DNA from: Eubacterium sp.
GTDB lineage: Bacteria > Bacillota > Clostridia > Lachnospirales > Lachnospiraceae
Direction: 5' to 3'
Length of the DNA stretch: 64,000 nt
Assembly (NCBI GenBank): GCA_017433825.1
Contig: JAFRGL010000006.1
Span: forward strand, 124,001-188,000
The number at the start of each line of letters is the position of its first letter. The first letter of the stretch is position 1. Both the position numbers and the translations under genes were made by a program. Below the pieces are notes generated by a model. The model had not been told where the DNA came from and made no database searches. It worked only from the letters and a program-made list of their open reading frames with translations. Shown here one piece after another: positions 17,871 to 26,122 of the stretch.

Positions 17871-19127
17871 ATGGGCGAAAACATAAGACTTTCCATCAAA
17901 GGCATTTTATCCCACAAGCTGAGGAGCTTCCTGACCATGCTGGGCATAATCGTGGGTATTGCGGCGATTATTGCCGTTGTTTCCACCATCAAGGGCACCA
18001 ATGAACAGATAAAGAACAACCTTATCGGCGACGGCACCAACACGGTGACCGTGACCCTGAACAACAACGGCTACCCCATGGACTTCCAGTATGAAACCCT
18101 TCCCGGCGCCATGCCCGCATTTGACGAATCTGTCCGTGAAGAACTTGCGGCAATTCCAAAAGCGGAAAATGTCAGCTTTATCTATATGAGGGAATACTGT
18201 GACAGCCTGTTTTACAAAAACAATAACCTGTCCGGATGCCGTGTTTACGGCATTGACGGCCATTATTTCGAAACCGCGGGCCTGCAGATCACTTCGGGCA
18301 CAGGATTTTCGGCAAGGGATATAGCAGGCGGCAGGAAAATAGCCATCGTGGACGAAACAGCCATCAATACCGGGTTTGAAGGAACGAACCCCATCGGGAA
18401 GACCCTGGATATTTTCGGCGAGCCCTTTACGGTTGTGGGCGTCTGCGGCAAAAAGAGCCAGTTCGAGCCGGTTATCGAAACCGAGCAGGATTATTACATG
18501 TATACGGACATGAGGGCCGGCAGTGTCTATATTCCTTCCGGCACCTGGCCTGTTGCCTTCCAGTACGACGAGCCCTATACGGTGGTACTGAAAGCTGCAT
18601 CCACGGATGACATGACCACCGTGGGCAAGAAGGCCGAGGATATCTTAAACGGCTATCTTTCCTTCCCGGAGGGTGTCGACATCAAATACAAGAGCAATGA
18701 CCTGGCGGAGGCGGCTTCCCAGATCCAGCAGCTTTCCGCTTCGACCAATACGCTGCTCATCGGTATTGCCTGCATCTCCCTCCTGGTGGGCGGCATCGGC
18801 GTCATGAATATCATGCTGGTGTCCGTTACCGAGCGCACAAGGGAAATCGGCCTGAAGAAGGCACTCGGCGCAAAGAAGAGGCAGATAAGGGGCCAGTTCC
18901 TGACAGAGGCTGTCATCTTAAGCGGACTGGGCGGTGTCATCGGCGTGGTTGTGGGCATTATCCTGGCCAAGGTTGTTTCCGTTGTGGCGCTTATCCCGGT
19001 GGCCATCAGCACACCGGCTGTCATCATCGCGGTGGTATTTTCCATGGCCATCGGCATTATTTTCGGCCTTGCGCCTTCCATTCAGGCTTCCAACCTGAAT
19101 CCTATCGACGCGCTTCGGTACGAATAA
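17871..19127 (+). CDS. MacB-type ABC transporter permease
   Basis: A 418-aa permease with the MacB plan: one membrane helix near residues 20-40, a large outer domain (about 45-280) and three C-terminal helices of the FtsX fold. The strings MLGIIVGIAAIIAV and GIGVMNIMLVSVTERTREIG are diagnostic. An in-frame start at 17835 would overlap the adaptor; ATG 17871, 4 nt after the adaptor stop, is preferred. In Gram-positives such systems export peptides or drugs; the substrate is not visible. Confidence 0.93.
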   Translation: MGENIRLSIKGILSHKLRSFLTMLGIIVGIAAIIAVVSTIKGTNEQIKNNLIGDGTNTVTVTLNNNGYPMDFQYETLPGAMPAFDESVREELAAIPKAENVSFIYMREYCDSLFYKNNNLSGCRVYGIDGHYFETAGLQITSGTGFSARDIAGGRKIAIVDETAINTGFEGTNPIGKTLDIFGEPFTVVGVCGKKSQFEPVIETEQDYYMYTDMRAGSVYIPSGTWPVAFQYDEPYTVVLKAASTDDMTTVGKKAEDILNGYLSFPEGVDIKYKSNDLAEAASQIQQLSASTNTLLIGIACISLLVGGIGVMNIMLVSVTERTREIGLKKALGAKKRQIRGQFLTEAVILSGLGGVIGVVVGIILAKVVSVVALIPVAISTPAVIIAVVFSMAIGIIFGLAPSIQASNLNPIDALRYE

Positions 19128-19191
19128 GCGTAAAATAAGGGTAAATTTCTGAAAAAAGGCAAAAAAGCATTAAGAAAATTAAAAATAAATG

Positions 19192-19220
19192 TTGCAAATA
19201 TGTTACGGATATATTATAAT
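19192..19220 (+). promoter_or_regulatory. Strong promoter downstream of the efflux operon
   Basis: TTGCAA (19192-19197), exactly 17 bp, then a perfect TATAAT (19215-19220). The next gene starts 239 nt later, with a terminator-like hairpin in between. Confidence 0.7.
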
Positions 19221-19226
19221 TCGTAA

Positions 19227-19346
19227 CTGTAAAAAGAATTTACCCTTCAACCAAATTCCTTTTACAAATTAATAACCCCTTATTAATTTTATACTCCCCT
19301 TGAAAACCCTGACTCAGCCCCCCTGTGCCAGGGTTTTCTCTTTCTT
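19227..19346 (+). ncRNA. Possible small RNA or terminated leader of about 115-120 nt
   Basis: Between the promoter at 19192-19220 and the hairpin at 19302-19338 there is no credible reading frame. The stretch holds a perfect inverted repeat AATTAATAA/TTATTAATT (19268-19289) and then the terminator-like stem. It could be an independent small RNA or an attenuated leader of the flavoredoxin gene. No known family is recognised. Confidence 0.35.
19302..19346 (+). terminator. Terminator-like hairpin before the flavoredoxin gene
   Basis: GAAAACCCTG (19302-19311) pairs perfectly with CAGGGTTTTC (19329-19338); the loop is 17 nt, and TCTTTCTT follows. Confidence 0.6.
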
Positions 19347-19459
19347 CGAACAAAAATGGAATCTTTCCGCACAGGAAAGGCAACATCCGGTTTGACATTC
19401 CCGACACTACTGGGTATTATGAAAACTAAGAAGAATGAAGTCACCGAAAGGAGAGAAAC

Positions 19460-20140
19460 ATGTTCTACGAAACCGAGAAAAACGACCACGGCCTTGCAAG
19501 ACCGCCTTTTAAATCCATTGCCGTACCGCGTCCCATTGCCTGGATTTCCACCCTGGATGAAAACGGAAATGCGAACATTGCGCCTTACAGCCAGTTTACA
19601 AACCTGACTTTTGACCCGCCGTACATTCTGTTTTCCGCAAACCGCGACTACGACGGTGCACGCAAGGATACCACCAACAATATCGAAACTACGGGCGAGT
19701 TTGTTCACAACATGGTAACCTATGACCTGATTGACAAGATGAATATTACAGCTGCTCCTTTCGAGCCCGGTGTGGATGAATTTGAGAGAGCGGGCCTTAC
19801 CAAGGAACCTTCCGTCATGGTAAAACCGCCCCGCGTAAAGGAATCCCCGATTCACCTGGAATGCAAATACGTACAGACAATCAGCATTCCCGGAACCAGC
19901 GCCGTCGGCACGGCTGATGTCATTATCGGCAAAGTTGTAGGCATTCATATAAATGACGAATTTATCCTGCCCAACGGCAAGATTGATATTGAGAAGATTA
20001 AACCCCTGGCGCGGATGGGCTACAGCGATTATACTGTCATAGAAAAGATTTTCGAGTACGTTCCTTCCGATGCTGCCGGCGACGACGGGGATAAGGCCCT
20101 CGGCCTGGAAGGCGCCACCGGTGCGTTCGGCAAGAGATAA
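19460..20140 (+). CDS. Flavin reductase-like (flavoredoxin) domain protein
   Basis: A 226-aa FMN-binding split-barrel protein of the flavin reductase/flavoredoxin family. Typical strings are SIAVPRPIAWISTLDENG near the start and NIAPYSQFTNLTFDPP, followed by the family's central GEFVHNMVTYDL. Such proteins bind FMN and take part in anaerobic electron transfer or flavin reduction. AAAGGAGAG precedes the start. The last 20 residues are Gly/Asp-rich and probably disordered. Confidence 0.85.
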   Translation: MFYETEKNDHGLARPPFKSIAVPRPIAWISTLDENGNANIAPYSQFTNLTFDPPYILFSANRDYDGARKDTTNNIETTGEFVHNMVTYDLIDKMNITAAPFEPGVDEFERAGLTKEPSVMVKPPRVKESPIHLECKYVQTISIPGTSAVGTADVIIGKVVGIHINDEFILPNGKIDIEKIKPLARMGYSDYTVIEKIFEYVPSDAAGDDGDKALGLEGATGAFGKR

Positions 20141-20163
20141 AGGACTATAAGACGTAAGACAGT

Positions 20164-20424
20164 ATGCCGAAACCTGTAATCATTTATCTGGTCATCATTA
20201 ATATAATCGGACTGTGCATGATGGGTGTGGACAAAGGCCGGGCCAGAAACCACGAATGGCGCATCCCGGAAGCGGCCCTGTTCGGTGTCAGCTTTGCAGG
20301 CGGCGCACTGGGAAGCCTTGCCGGCATGTACCTGTTCCGGCACAAGACCCAGCACGCCTCCTTTGTCATCGGTATCCCGGTAATCCTGATCATCTGGATT
20401 ATTGTCCTGGTCAGGGTATTTTAG
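20164..20424 (+). CDS. DUF1294 small membrane protein
   Basis: An 86-aa membrane protein with helices at about residues 4-20, 36-56 and 64-85. The strings MMGVDKGRARNHEWRIPE and GGALGSLAGMYLFRHKTQH are the DUF1294 signature. Function is unknown. The ribosome site is poor; the gene begins 23 nt after the flavoredoxin gene and is probably co-transcribed. Confidence 0.8.
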   Translation: MPKPVIIYLVIINIIGLCMMGVDKGRARNHEWRIPEAALFGVSFAGGALGSLAGMYLFRHKTQHASFVIGIPVILIIWIIVLVRVF

Positions 20425-20517
20425 GCAGGACGGAAGAGGCTTTAAAAACTGAAATACCATTCATATGGTATGTGCACGCTTTACAAATGAAGCTGGTACA
20501 GCTATAAAGTTTTACTA

Positions 20518-20545
20518 TTGACTTATCAGCATTTTCTGATATGAT
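20518..20545 (+). promoter_or_regulatory. Promoter of the thiolase gene
   Basis: TTGACT (20518-20523), 16 bp, TATGAT (20540-20545), 68 nt before the start codon. Confidence 0.65.
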
Positions 20546-20613
20546 GAATATGATAAAAAAATAACAAAGTGTTATGAAGAAAAGAGTATATCTAATTTAA
20601 GGAGGAAATTTTA

Positions 20614-21795
20614 ATGGCAAAGAAAGTTGTTCTCGCCGGTGCCTGCCGTACCGCAATCGGAAGCATGCTCGGTTCCTTAGGCACCACTCCCGCAGCTGAC
20701 ATGGGCGCTCTTGTTATCAAGGAAGCGCTTAAGCGCGCCGGCGTTCCGGCTGACAAGGTTGACCTCGTTTACATGGGTTGTGTTATCCAGGCAGGTCAGG
20801 GACAGAACGTTGCCCGTCAGGCTTCCATCAAAGCCGGACTTTCCATCGAAACTCCCGCCGTTACCATCAACGTTGTATGCGGTTCCGGCCTTAACTGCGT
20901 AAACATGGCCGCTGCCATGATCCAGGCCGGCGAAGCCGATATCATCGTAGCAGGCGGCACGGAGAACATGTCCCTTGCTCCCTATGCCCTTATGAAGGCA
21001 AGAACCGGTTATCGTCTGTTTGACGGCAAGCTCGTTGATACCATGGTTAATGATGCCCTTTGGGATGTGTTCAACAACTATCACATGGGTATTACCGCTG
21101 AGAACGTAGCTGAGCAGTGGGGACTGACCAGAGAGCAGCTTGATGCGTTTGCTGCTGCCAGCCAGCAGAAAGCTACCGCAGCTATCGCTGCAGGCAAGTT
21201 CAAAGACGAAATCGTTCCCGTTGAAATCAAGCAGAAGAAAGCTACCGTAGTTTTCGATACCGATGAAGGCCCGCGCGCAGGCGTTACAACCGAGAGCCTT
21301 GCGAAGCTGAAACCCGCTTTCAAGCCCGACGGCATTGTAACAGCCGGTAACGCTTCCTCCATCAACGACGGCGCTGCTGCAGTTGTTGTTATGAGCGAAG
21401 AAAAAGCCAAAGAGCTGGGTGTTAAGCCCATGGCTACCTGGGTTGCAGGTGCTCTTGGCGGCGTAGATCCCTCCATCATGGGTGTAGGTCCCGTTGCTGC
21501 AGTTAAGAAAGTTATGGCCAAGACCGGTCTTTCCGTTGCTGATATGGACCTTATCGAAGCCAACGAAGCTTTCGCTGCCCAGTCTCTTGCAGTTGCGCAT
21601 GACCTTGAGTTCGATATGGAGAAGGTTAACGTTAACGGCGGCGCCATTGCCCTCGGCCATCCCGTAGGCGCTTCAGGCTGCCGTATCCTGGTTACCCTGC
21701 TTCACGAGATGGAGAAGAGAGATGCGAAGAAAGGCCTTGCCACCCTTTGCATCGGCGGCGGCATGGGCTGCGCCACCATCGTGGAAAGAGACTAA
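20614..21795 (+). CDS. thlA: Acetyl-CoA C-acetyltransferase (thiolase)
   Basis: A 393-aa thiolase II that joins two acetyl-CoA to acetoacetyl-CoA, the entry to butyrate-type fermentation. The acyl-accepting Cys is in [14 protein letters not shown], the second active Cys is in [11 protein letters not shown], and NEAFAAQ and [14 protein letters not shown] are canonical. Codon use is much more biased (GTT, GCT, CTT, AAG) than in neighbouring genes, which suggests strong expression. The gene stands alone with a consensus-like promoter and a strong terminator; other butyrate genes are not in the window. Confidence 0.96.
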   Translation: MAKKVVLAGACRTAIGSMLGSLGTTPAADMGALVIKEALKRAGVPADKVDLVYMGCVIQAGQGQNVARQASIKAGLSIETPAVTINVVCGSGLNCVNMAAAMIQAGEADIIVAGGTENMSLAPYALMKARTGYRLFDGKLVDTMVNDALWDVFNNYHMGITAENVAEQWGLTREQLDAFAAASQQKATAAIAAGKFKDEIVPVEIKQKKATVVFDTDEGPRAGVTTESLAKLKPAFKPDGIVTAGNASSINDGAAAVVVMSEEKAKELGVKPMATWVAGALGGVDPSIMGVGPVAAVKKVMAKTGLSVADMDLIEANEAFAAQSLAVAHDLEFDMEKVNVNGGAIALGHPVGASGCRILVTLLHEMEKRDAKKGLATLCIGGGMGCATIVERD

Positions 21796-21823
21796 TCCCT
21801 TAAAGCAATATGATTTATACCAG

Positions 21824-21851
21824 GGCCTCCGGTTTTCCGGAGGCCTTTTTT
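21824..21851 (+). terminator. Terminator of the thiolase gene
   Basis: A perfect 9-bp stem GGCCTCCGG/CCGGAGGCC (21824-21832 with 21837-21845), TTTT loop, then a T run to 21851. Confidence 0.9.
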
Positions 21852-22010
21852 GTCTTTGTTTGTCTGTTTTTAAACCGTGTTATAATCGAACAGTCCGTTT
21901 TTTATTCTTTTGTAAATACAGACAAGCATCACCTTTGATTTTGAAAAATCAGACAGTTTTATTTGGAAAATGATATATTGCACAGCTGTATGACTTTGTA
22001 ATACAGGCCA
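21852..22010. other. AT-rich intergenic stretch, nothing recognised
   Basis: Between the thiolase terminator and the riboswitch promoter there is AT-rich DNA without a supported gene. One TATAAT (near 21881) lacks a good -35 box. Confidence 0.5.
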
Positions 22011-22039
22011 TTATCAATTTCCGGGTTTTTGTATATTAT
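22011..22039 (+). promoter_or_regulatory. Promoter of the cobalamin-riboswitch operon
   Basis: TTATCA (22011-22016), 17 bp, TATTAT (22034-22039), about 40 nt before the first conserved riboswitch bases. Confidence 0.55.
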
Positions 22040-22080
22040 ATAAATTGTATGGGAGATTAACAGTACATTTACAATTTCAT

Positions 22081-22325
22081 GTTCAGGTGAGTTCCTTCGG
22101 CTTTGATTTATTGCAGGATATAAATCCGCTGATTATCGAAGCCCCAGGATTAAAAGGGAAGCCGGTGTAAGTCCGGCGCGATCCCGTCACTGTGAGAGCG
22201 AGTTTTCCGTCATTTATGTCACTGCAGATTTCAGCCGGCAGCAGGATCTGCTGTTTAAATCAGGGGTCTGTGGGAAGGCGGCGGAAGATGATGACCTTAA
22301 GCCAGGAGACCTGCTTATCCGAACG
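22081..22325 (+). promoter_or_regulatory. Cobalamin (B12) riboswitch
   Basis: The conserved core is present in order: AAAAGGGAAGCCGGTGTAAG (22153-22172), CCCGTCACTGT (22183-22193), CTGTGGGAAGG (22268-22278), GATGATGACC (22287-22296) and the B12 box AAGCCAGGAGACCTGC (22299-22314). It is followed by a terminator at 22404-22432 directly before the first gene, so binding of adenosyl- or methyl-cobalamin is expected to stop transcription. Confidence 0.95.
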
Positions 22326-22403
22326 TCTGTAGTAATTTCTGCGATGAACGGAAAGAGGCTATGGCAGGGACCGGCAGGAGAATTCTGCCCGGCCCTTTGT
22401 TTG

Positions 22404-22432
22404 GCACCCGTTTATGGCAGGGTGCTTTTTTT
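22404..22432 (+). terminator. Expression-platform terminator of the riboswitch
   Basis: Stem GCACCC/GGGTGC (22404-22409 with 22420-22425) followed by seven T. A second GC-rich hairpin just upstream (about 22366-22397) may be the alternative structure. Confidence 0.75.
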
Positions 22433-22474
22433 GTGTCTGCAATTAAATTTGAATACATCAAGGAGGAATAATGC

Positions 22475-24073
22475 ATGTCTGTTAAACCCATCAAGGACAT
22501 TAAACTCAATGTCCGCCCCGTTACTGTTGCCCTGCATCATGATTACGTCTTCGAAGGACCCTGCAGGTTCGGCGAAGGCGTCCAGCTTACAGCGGATTAT
22601 GATCAGACGGTAAACGGTATGATCAGCAAAGGCTTCCAGGCCAATCTGGAGAAAGAATTTGATTTGGACAAGATCAACTTCCTTCCCCACGTTTTCATTG
22701 ACCGCAACGAAGAATTCCTGATTACGGACGAGGATATGGCAAAGGTGGCCGAAGATATCGATAAAGTGGATGCTTTCTTCGTCTGCCAGGCTATCCGCAC
22801 ATATGATTTCGTCATTGAGATGGCGGAAAGATTCAACAAACCCGTTATTATAAGTCCTACTTTCGCCGTGGATGTAATCGCAACAGCTGCCATTGCCGCT
22901 ACAGGCAGGAAAATCTATCCGGTACGTACGCTGGACGACGTACGCCGTCATTTCAATGTTCTGCGTGTTAAAAAGATGCTGAATCATATGACCGTTCTGG
23001 CCAGCGCAAGGCTGAATTCCAACAGGTCAATGCCTTCCGCTCCCGACGGCTTCCTTTCCACAGAAGATGTAACAAAACGCATGGGCATCCGTTTCCGTTA
23101 TGCGGACCCGCATGAAATCATTGATTCAACCCACCCGATTTCCAAACAGGAACTGTATGACGAGAATTCCACGAATCCGACCACGCCCGGCCGCATCGGT
23201 CTGAATCCGGACGATAAGGATATGGAAATCATCGGAAAGATTACCGACGATTTTATTGCCGGCGCAGCAGAGTGTGATATGGAAAGAACGGAAATCTTCA
23301 ATTCCGTGAAAGCCTGGTATGTGGTGAACAAATTCATGGACCATCTGGACTGCAACGCATTTACCATCCCCTGTCCGGATATCTGTGCAACCCGTCGGCT
23401 GAACAAGGAACGCATTACATTCTGCCTGACCCATTCCCTGAATCAGGAATTCGGCATTCCCTCAGCCTGCGAATATGACCTTCCCGCGCTGGTTACCCAG
23501 GCAATCCTCATGGGCCTGTCCGGCAAGGCGCCTTACATGGGCAACTGTGAAAACGGCAATCTTCCGGATTCCGACCTGGACAGCAACGGTTTCTGGGGCG
23601 TAGGCGGCATGTTCAAGCATGAGGCCTCCAGAAATGAGGACCTGCCCTTTGTACAGAAACAGCAGAAGGAAAAAGGCGGCAGCTATGTGCTGGTTACACA
23701 TGCCGTTCCCAACAGGAAATTCAAGGGATTCGATACGGAAAACGCGCCTTATGCAATCCGTTCCTTTGCCAGAAGCGGTTTCGGCGCCACTATCCGTTAT
23801 GATTTCAAACAGGATGCCGGCCAGGTGGTTACCCTGATGCGCATCGACCCTCTCTGCAAAAAGTTCTTTATCGCAAAGGGAGAAGTAGTGGGCGGAATCG
23901 GCTATAAGGATACAAACTGCTCAGAAGGCGTATTTGTTAAGATTAAGGACCATGAGGATTTCTTTGAGAAACAGTCATATTTCGGAAACCACGTTCCGCT
24001 GGTATACGGTGACTATATCAAAGAGCTTAAAGGCCTTGCGAAAGAATTTGATATGGAAGTAGTGGAAGCGTAA
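22475..24073 (+). CDS. FucI/AraA-fold isomerase-like protein, copy 1
   Basis: A 532-aa protein whose C-terminal two thirds resemble L-fucose/L-arabinose isomerases: FCLTHSLNQEFGIPSACEYD (about residues 310-330), a THAVPNR segment near 412 and GATIRYDFKQDAGQVVTLMR (about 436-455), the closing beta-domain motif. The N-terminal string HHDYVFEGPCRFGEG is shared with copy 2 and is not one I know from sugar isomerases. Substrate is unknown. As first gene behind a B12 riboswitch it should be made when cobalamin is scarce. AAGGAGG lies just upstream. Confidence 0.7.
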   Translation: MSVKPIKDIKLNVRPVTVALHHDYVFEGPCRFGEGVQLTADYDQTVNGMISKGFQANLEKEFDLDKINFLPHVFIDRNEEFLITDEDMAKVAEDIDKVDAFFVCQAIRTYDFVIEMAERFNKPVIISPTFAVDVIATAAIAATGRKIYPVRTLDDVRRHFNVLRVKKMLNHMTVLASARLNSNRSMPSAPDGFLSTEDVTKRMGIRFRYADPHEIIDSTHPISKQELYDENSTNPTTPGRIGLNPDDKDMEIIGKITDDFIAGAAECDMERTEIFNSVKAWYVVNKFMDHLDCNAFTIPCPDICATRRLNKERITFCLTHSLNQEFGIPSACEYDLPALVTQAILMGLSGKAPYMGNCENGNLPDSDLDSNGFWGVGGMFKHEASRNEDLPFVQKQQKEKGGSYVLVTHAVPNRKFKGFDTENAPYAIRSFARSGFGATIRYDFKQDAGQVVTLMRIDPLCKKFFIAKGEVVGGIGYKDTNCSEGVFVKIKDHEDFFEKQSYFGNHVPLVYGDYIKELKGLAKEFDMEVVEA

Positions 24074-24108
24074 TGCCCGCTGTTTGAAATCTGCCGGAGA
24101 AAGAAGAT

Positions 24109-24513
24109 ATGTCATACAGAGAAGTTGCAGAAAGGCTCCGGGCCGCCGATAAGGCTTCGGCAGAAGAAATTGCCGCAATCCTTGCCCTGGATCATCCGGA
24201 TCCGGAGCAGGTTTACCCGCATCTGCGCAGGTATATTCTTTCCCGTTTCCTGCTGGATGACAGCATCAGGACGGATGACTTAAAGGAACTGGTAAGCTCC
24301 AGTATTTCCAAATCACTGGAAATTTCGGAATACGATCTGGCGCAGACTGACCTTTCCGACCGCTGCATTTCCGCGCCTTCTGTGGAAACAAAGCTGGCTC
24401 TTGTCATGCTGAAGTTTGAGGAAGCCCTGGGAATTAAGCTCAGTGTCATGGAAAGGGTGGACGCGGATACGCTTTATGATTACGCGGAGGCGGTCTGCAG
24501 ATATCTGCAATAA
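24109..24513 (+). CDS. Small helical protein with ACP-like C-terminal half, copy 1
   Basis: A 134-aa soluble, mostly helical protein. The C-terminal part (about residues 80-134) resembles an acyl carrier protein: APSVETKLALVMLKFEEALG aligns with the DSL-containing helix II and following loop of ACP, with Ser kept but Asp and Leu replaced by Pro and Val. The N-terminal 70 residues are extra. It is clearly paralogous to the protein at 26122-26550 (shared RFLLD/KFLLD, then S-ISKSLEIS/S-IEKLLSIS). No named family is recognised. It follows isomerase-like copy 1 by 35 nt. Confidence 0.7.
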   Translation: MSYREVAERLRAADKASAEEIAAILALDHPDPEQVYPHLRRYILSRFLLDDSIRTDDLKELVSSSISKSLEISEYDLAQTDLSDRCISAPSVETKLALVMLKFEEALGIKLSVMERVDADTLYDYAEAVCRYLQ

Positions 24514-24538
24514 ACAAATACTTATTTTGGAGGATAAA

Positions 24539-26122
24539 ATGGACGCAAGAGTAGAAAACGCAATGAAGACAACCGGAATGAAGAAGGTTATTGATATCAG
24601 GCTGAATGTACAGCCGATTTTCCTGGCGCTGTATCATGAACATGTGTTTGAGGGACCCTGCCGTTTCGGCAAAGGCGACGAGCTGAAAAAGGAATATGAC
24701 CTGGCCCTGGATGCCATGATCTACGACCGTACAGCCGCCAACTGGAAAACCATGTTTGACGAAAAAGACGTCAATGTGCTGGAACCCATTATCCTTTACA
24801 GGGATGAAACCTTCCTCACCACAGACTGGATGCTGGAAGAAATAGCCAAAACAGCGGAACAGACGGATATTTATCTGTTTGCAACGGCCAGCCGTCCCTA
24901 CGACCTTATCGTGGAATTCGCCCAGCGCATTAAGAAGCCCATCTGTATGATGCAGGACTGCTGCGGCAGCAGTATTGTAATTCCTGCCTGCCGTGCAAGA
25001 GGCGTGGAATGCTGGGGCTTTACCGATATGGAAGATGCCAATCTGACCTTCAAGGCTTTACGGGTAAGGAAAGCCCTTTCCGAGCTGAAGGTCCTGGCGC
25101 TTGTCCGCAACAATTCCAATGTTTCTATTTCCGCTCCTGACTCTTTCGTAAGCCTGGAGGATGTGACTATGAGGTTCGGGGCCCGCTTCCGCTTCCTCAA
25201 TATTCATGAATTGCTTGACTATACACATGTTATTCCTCAAACCGAGAATCATACCACACCCGGACGCCATGACGGACTGAATCTTACGGAAGATGAGATG
25301 AAGGAAGCGGAAGCGATGGCCGATGAGTTTATTGCAAAGGCAGAGGAATGCCATATGGAAAGGGACATGGTGGCGGAAACCTTCCGCGCGTACCGTACAA
25401 TATTAAAGGTGATGAACGCCTTTGAATGCAATGCCTTTACGGCACCATGCCCGGATGTCTGCGCCACCAGGAGAATCAATGAAGAGAAATTTACTTTTTG
25501 CCTGACCCATTCCCTGCTGAATGAACAGGGCGTTCCTTCCGCATGTGAATATGACGTTCCGGCGCTTTTTGGCGCCATGCTCCTGCAGAATGTATCCCGC
25601 TGCCCGTCTTACCAGGGCAATACCATTACTGCGCCTCTGGTTAACGGCATGCGTTCCTTTGTACCCCGCGGAGCGCTTTTAAACCGTGAATCCGTGGAGA
25701 AAGCGGACAAGGAGCTGGGAGAACTGGAGAATGTCTGCCTGACATTCCATGCCGTTCCCACCCGCTTCCCTAGGGGCTTCGAATCTGCCATGGAACCGTA
25801 CAGCATCCGCTCCTTCGCACATTCCGGATTCGGCGCTACCGTGCGTTATGATTTCAAACGCGATATAGGCGAATCCATCACCATGGCCCGCTTTGATCCC
25901 ACCGGTACCAAGCTGTTCGTTGCCAAAGGCAAAATCTGCGGCGGCGTAGGCTACGGCGACAGGAACTGCTCCGAAGGCGTATTCTTCCAGGTGGAAAACA
26001 GCTCTGATTTCTTCCAGAAACAGCTCTGGTTCGGCAACCATGTTCCGCTTGTATACGGCGACTGGATGAAAGAAATGGTAAGGGTGGGCGAAATCCTCGG
26101 CCTTGAAGTAATCACCGCGTAA
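24539..26122 (+). CDS. FucI/AraA-fold isomerase-like protein, copy 2
   Basis: A 527-aa paralogue of the 22475 gene product. Shared strings are HEHVFEGPCRFGKG near residue 37, TAPCPDVCATRRINEEKFTF, FCLTHSLLNEQGVPSACEYD and GATVRYDFKRDIGESITMAR. Insertions and the segment between CEYD and the C-terminal domain differ, so the copies are old and probably not redundant. The frame is open back to 24416, but GGAGG at 24529-24533 with 5-nt spacing selects ATG 24539, leaving 25 nt after the small gene. It may form a hetero-oligomer with copy 1; that is a guess. Confidence 0.7.
   Translation: MDARVENAMKTTGMKKVIDIRLNVQPIFLALYHEHVFEGPCRFGKGDELKKEYDLALDAMIYDRTAANWKTMFDEKDVNVLEPIILYRDETFLTTDWMLEEIAKTAEQTDIYLFATASRPYDLIVEFAQRIKKPICMMQDCCGSSIVIPACRARGVECWGFTDMEDANLTFKALRVRKALSELKVLALVRNNSNVSISAPDSFVSLEDVTMRFGARFRFLNIHELLDYTHVIPQTENHTTPGRHDGLNLTEDEMKEAEAMADEFIAKAEECHMERDMVAETFRAYRTILKVMNAFECNAFTAPCPDVCATRRINEEKFTFCLTHSLLNEQGVPSACEYDVPALFGAMLLQNVSRCPSYQGNTITAPLVNGMRSFVPRGALLNRESVEKADKELGELENVCLTFHAVPTRFPRGFESAMEPYSIRSFAHSGFGATVRYDFKRDIGESITMARFDPTGTKLFVAKGKICGGVGYGDRNCSEGVFFQVENSSDFFQKQLWFGNHVPLVYGDWMKEMVRVGEILGLEVITA

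Noticed and set aside
20677-21660. 327-aa open frame on the minus strand opposite the thiolase gene
   Set aside because: It is a mirror of the strongly biased codon use of the thiolase gene; the translation is low in complexity of motif and lacks a ribosome site.
22475-24073. Simple assignment as L-fucose isomerase
   Set aside because: The N-terminal half does not match and no fucose kinase, aldolase or transporter gene is near.
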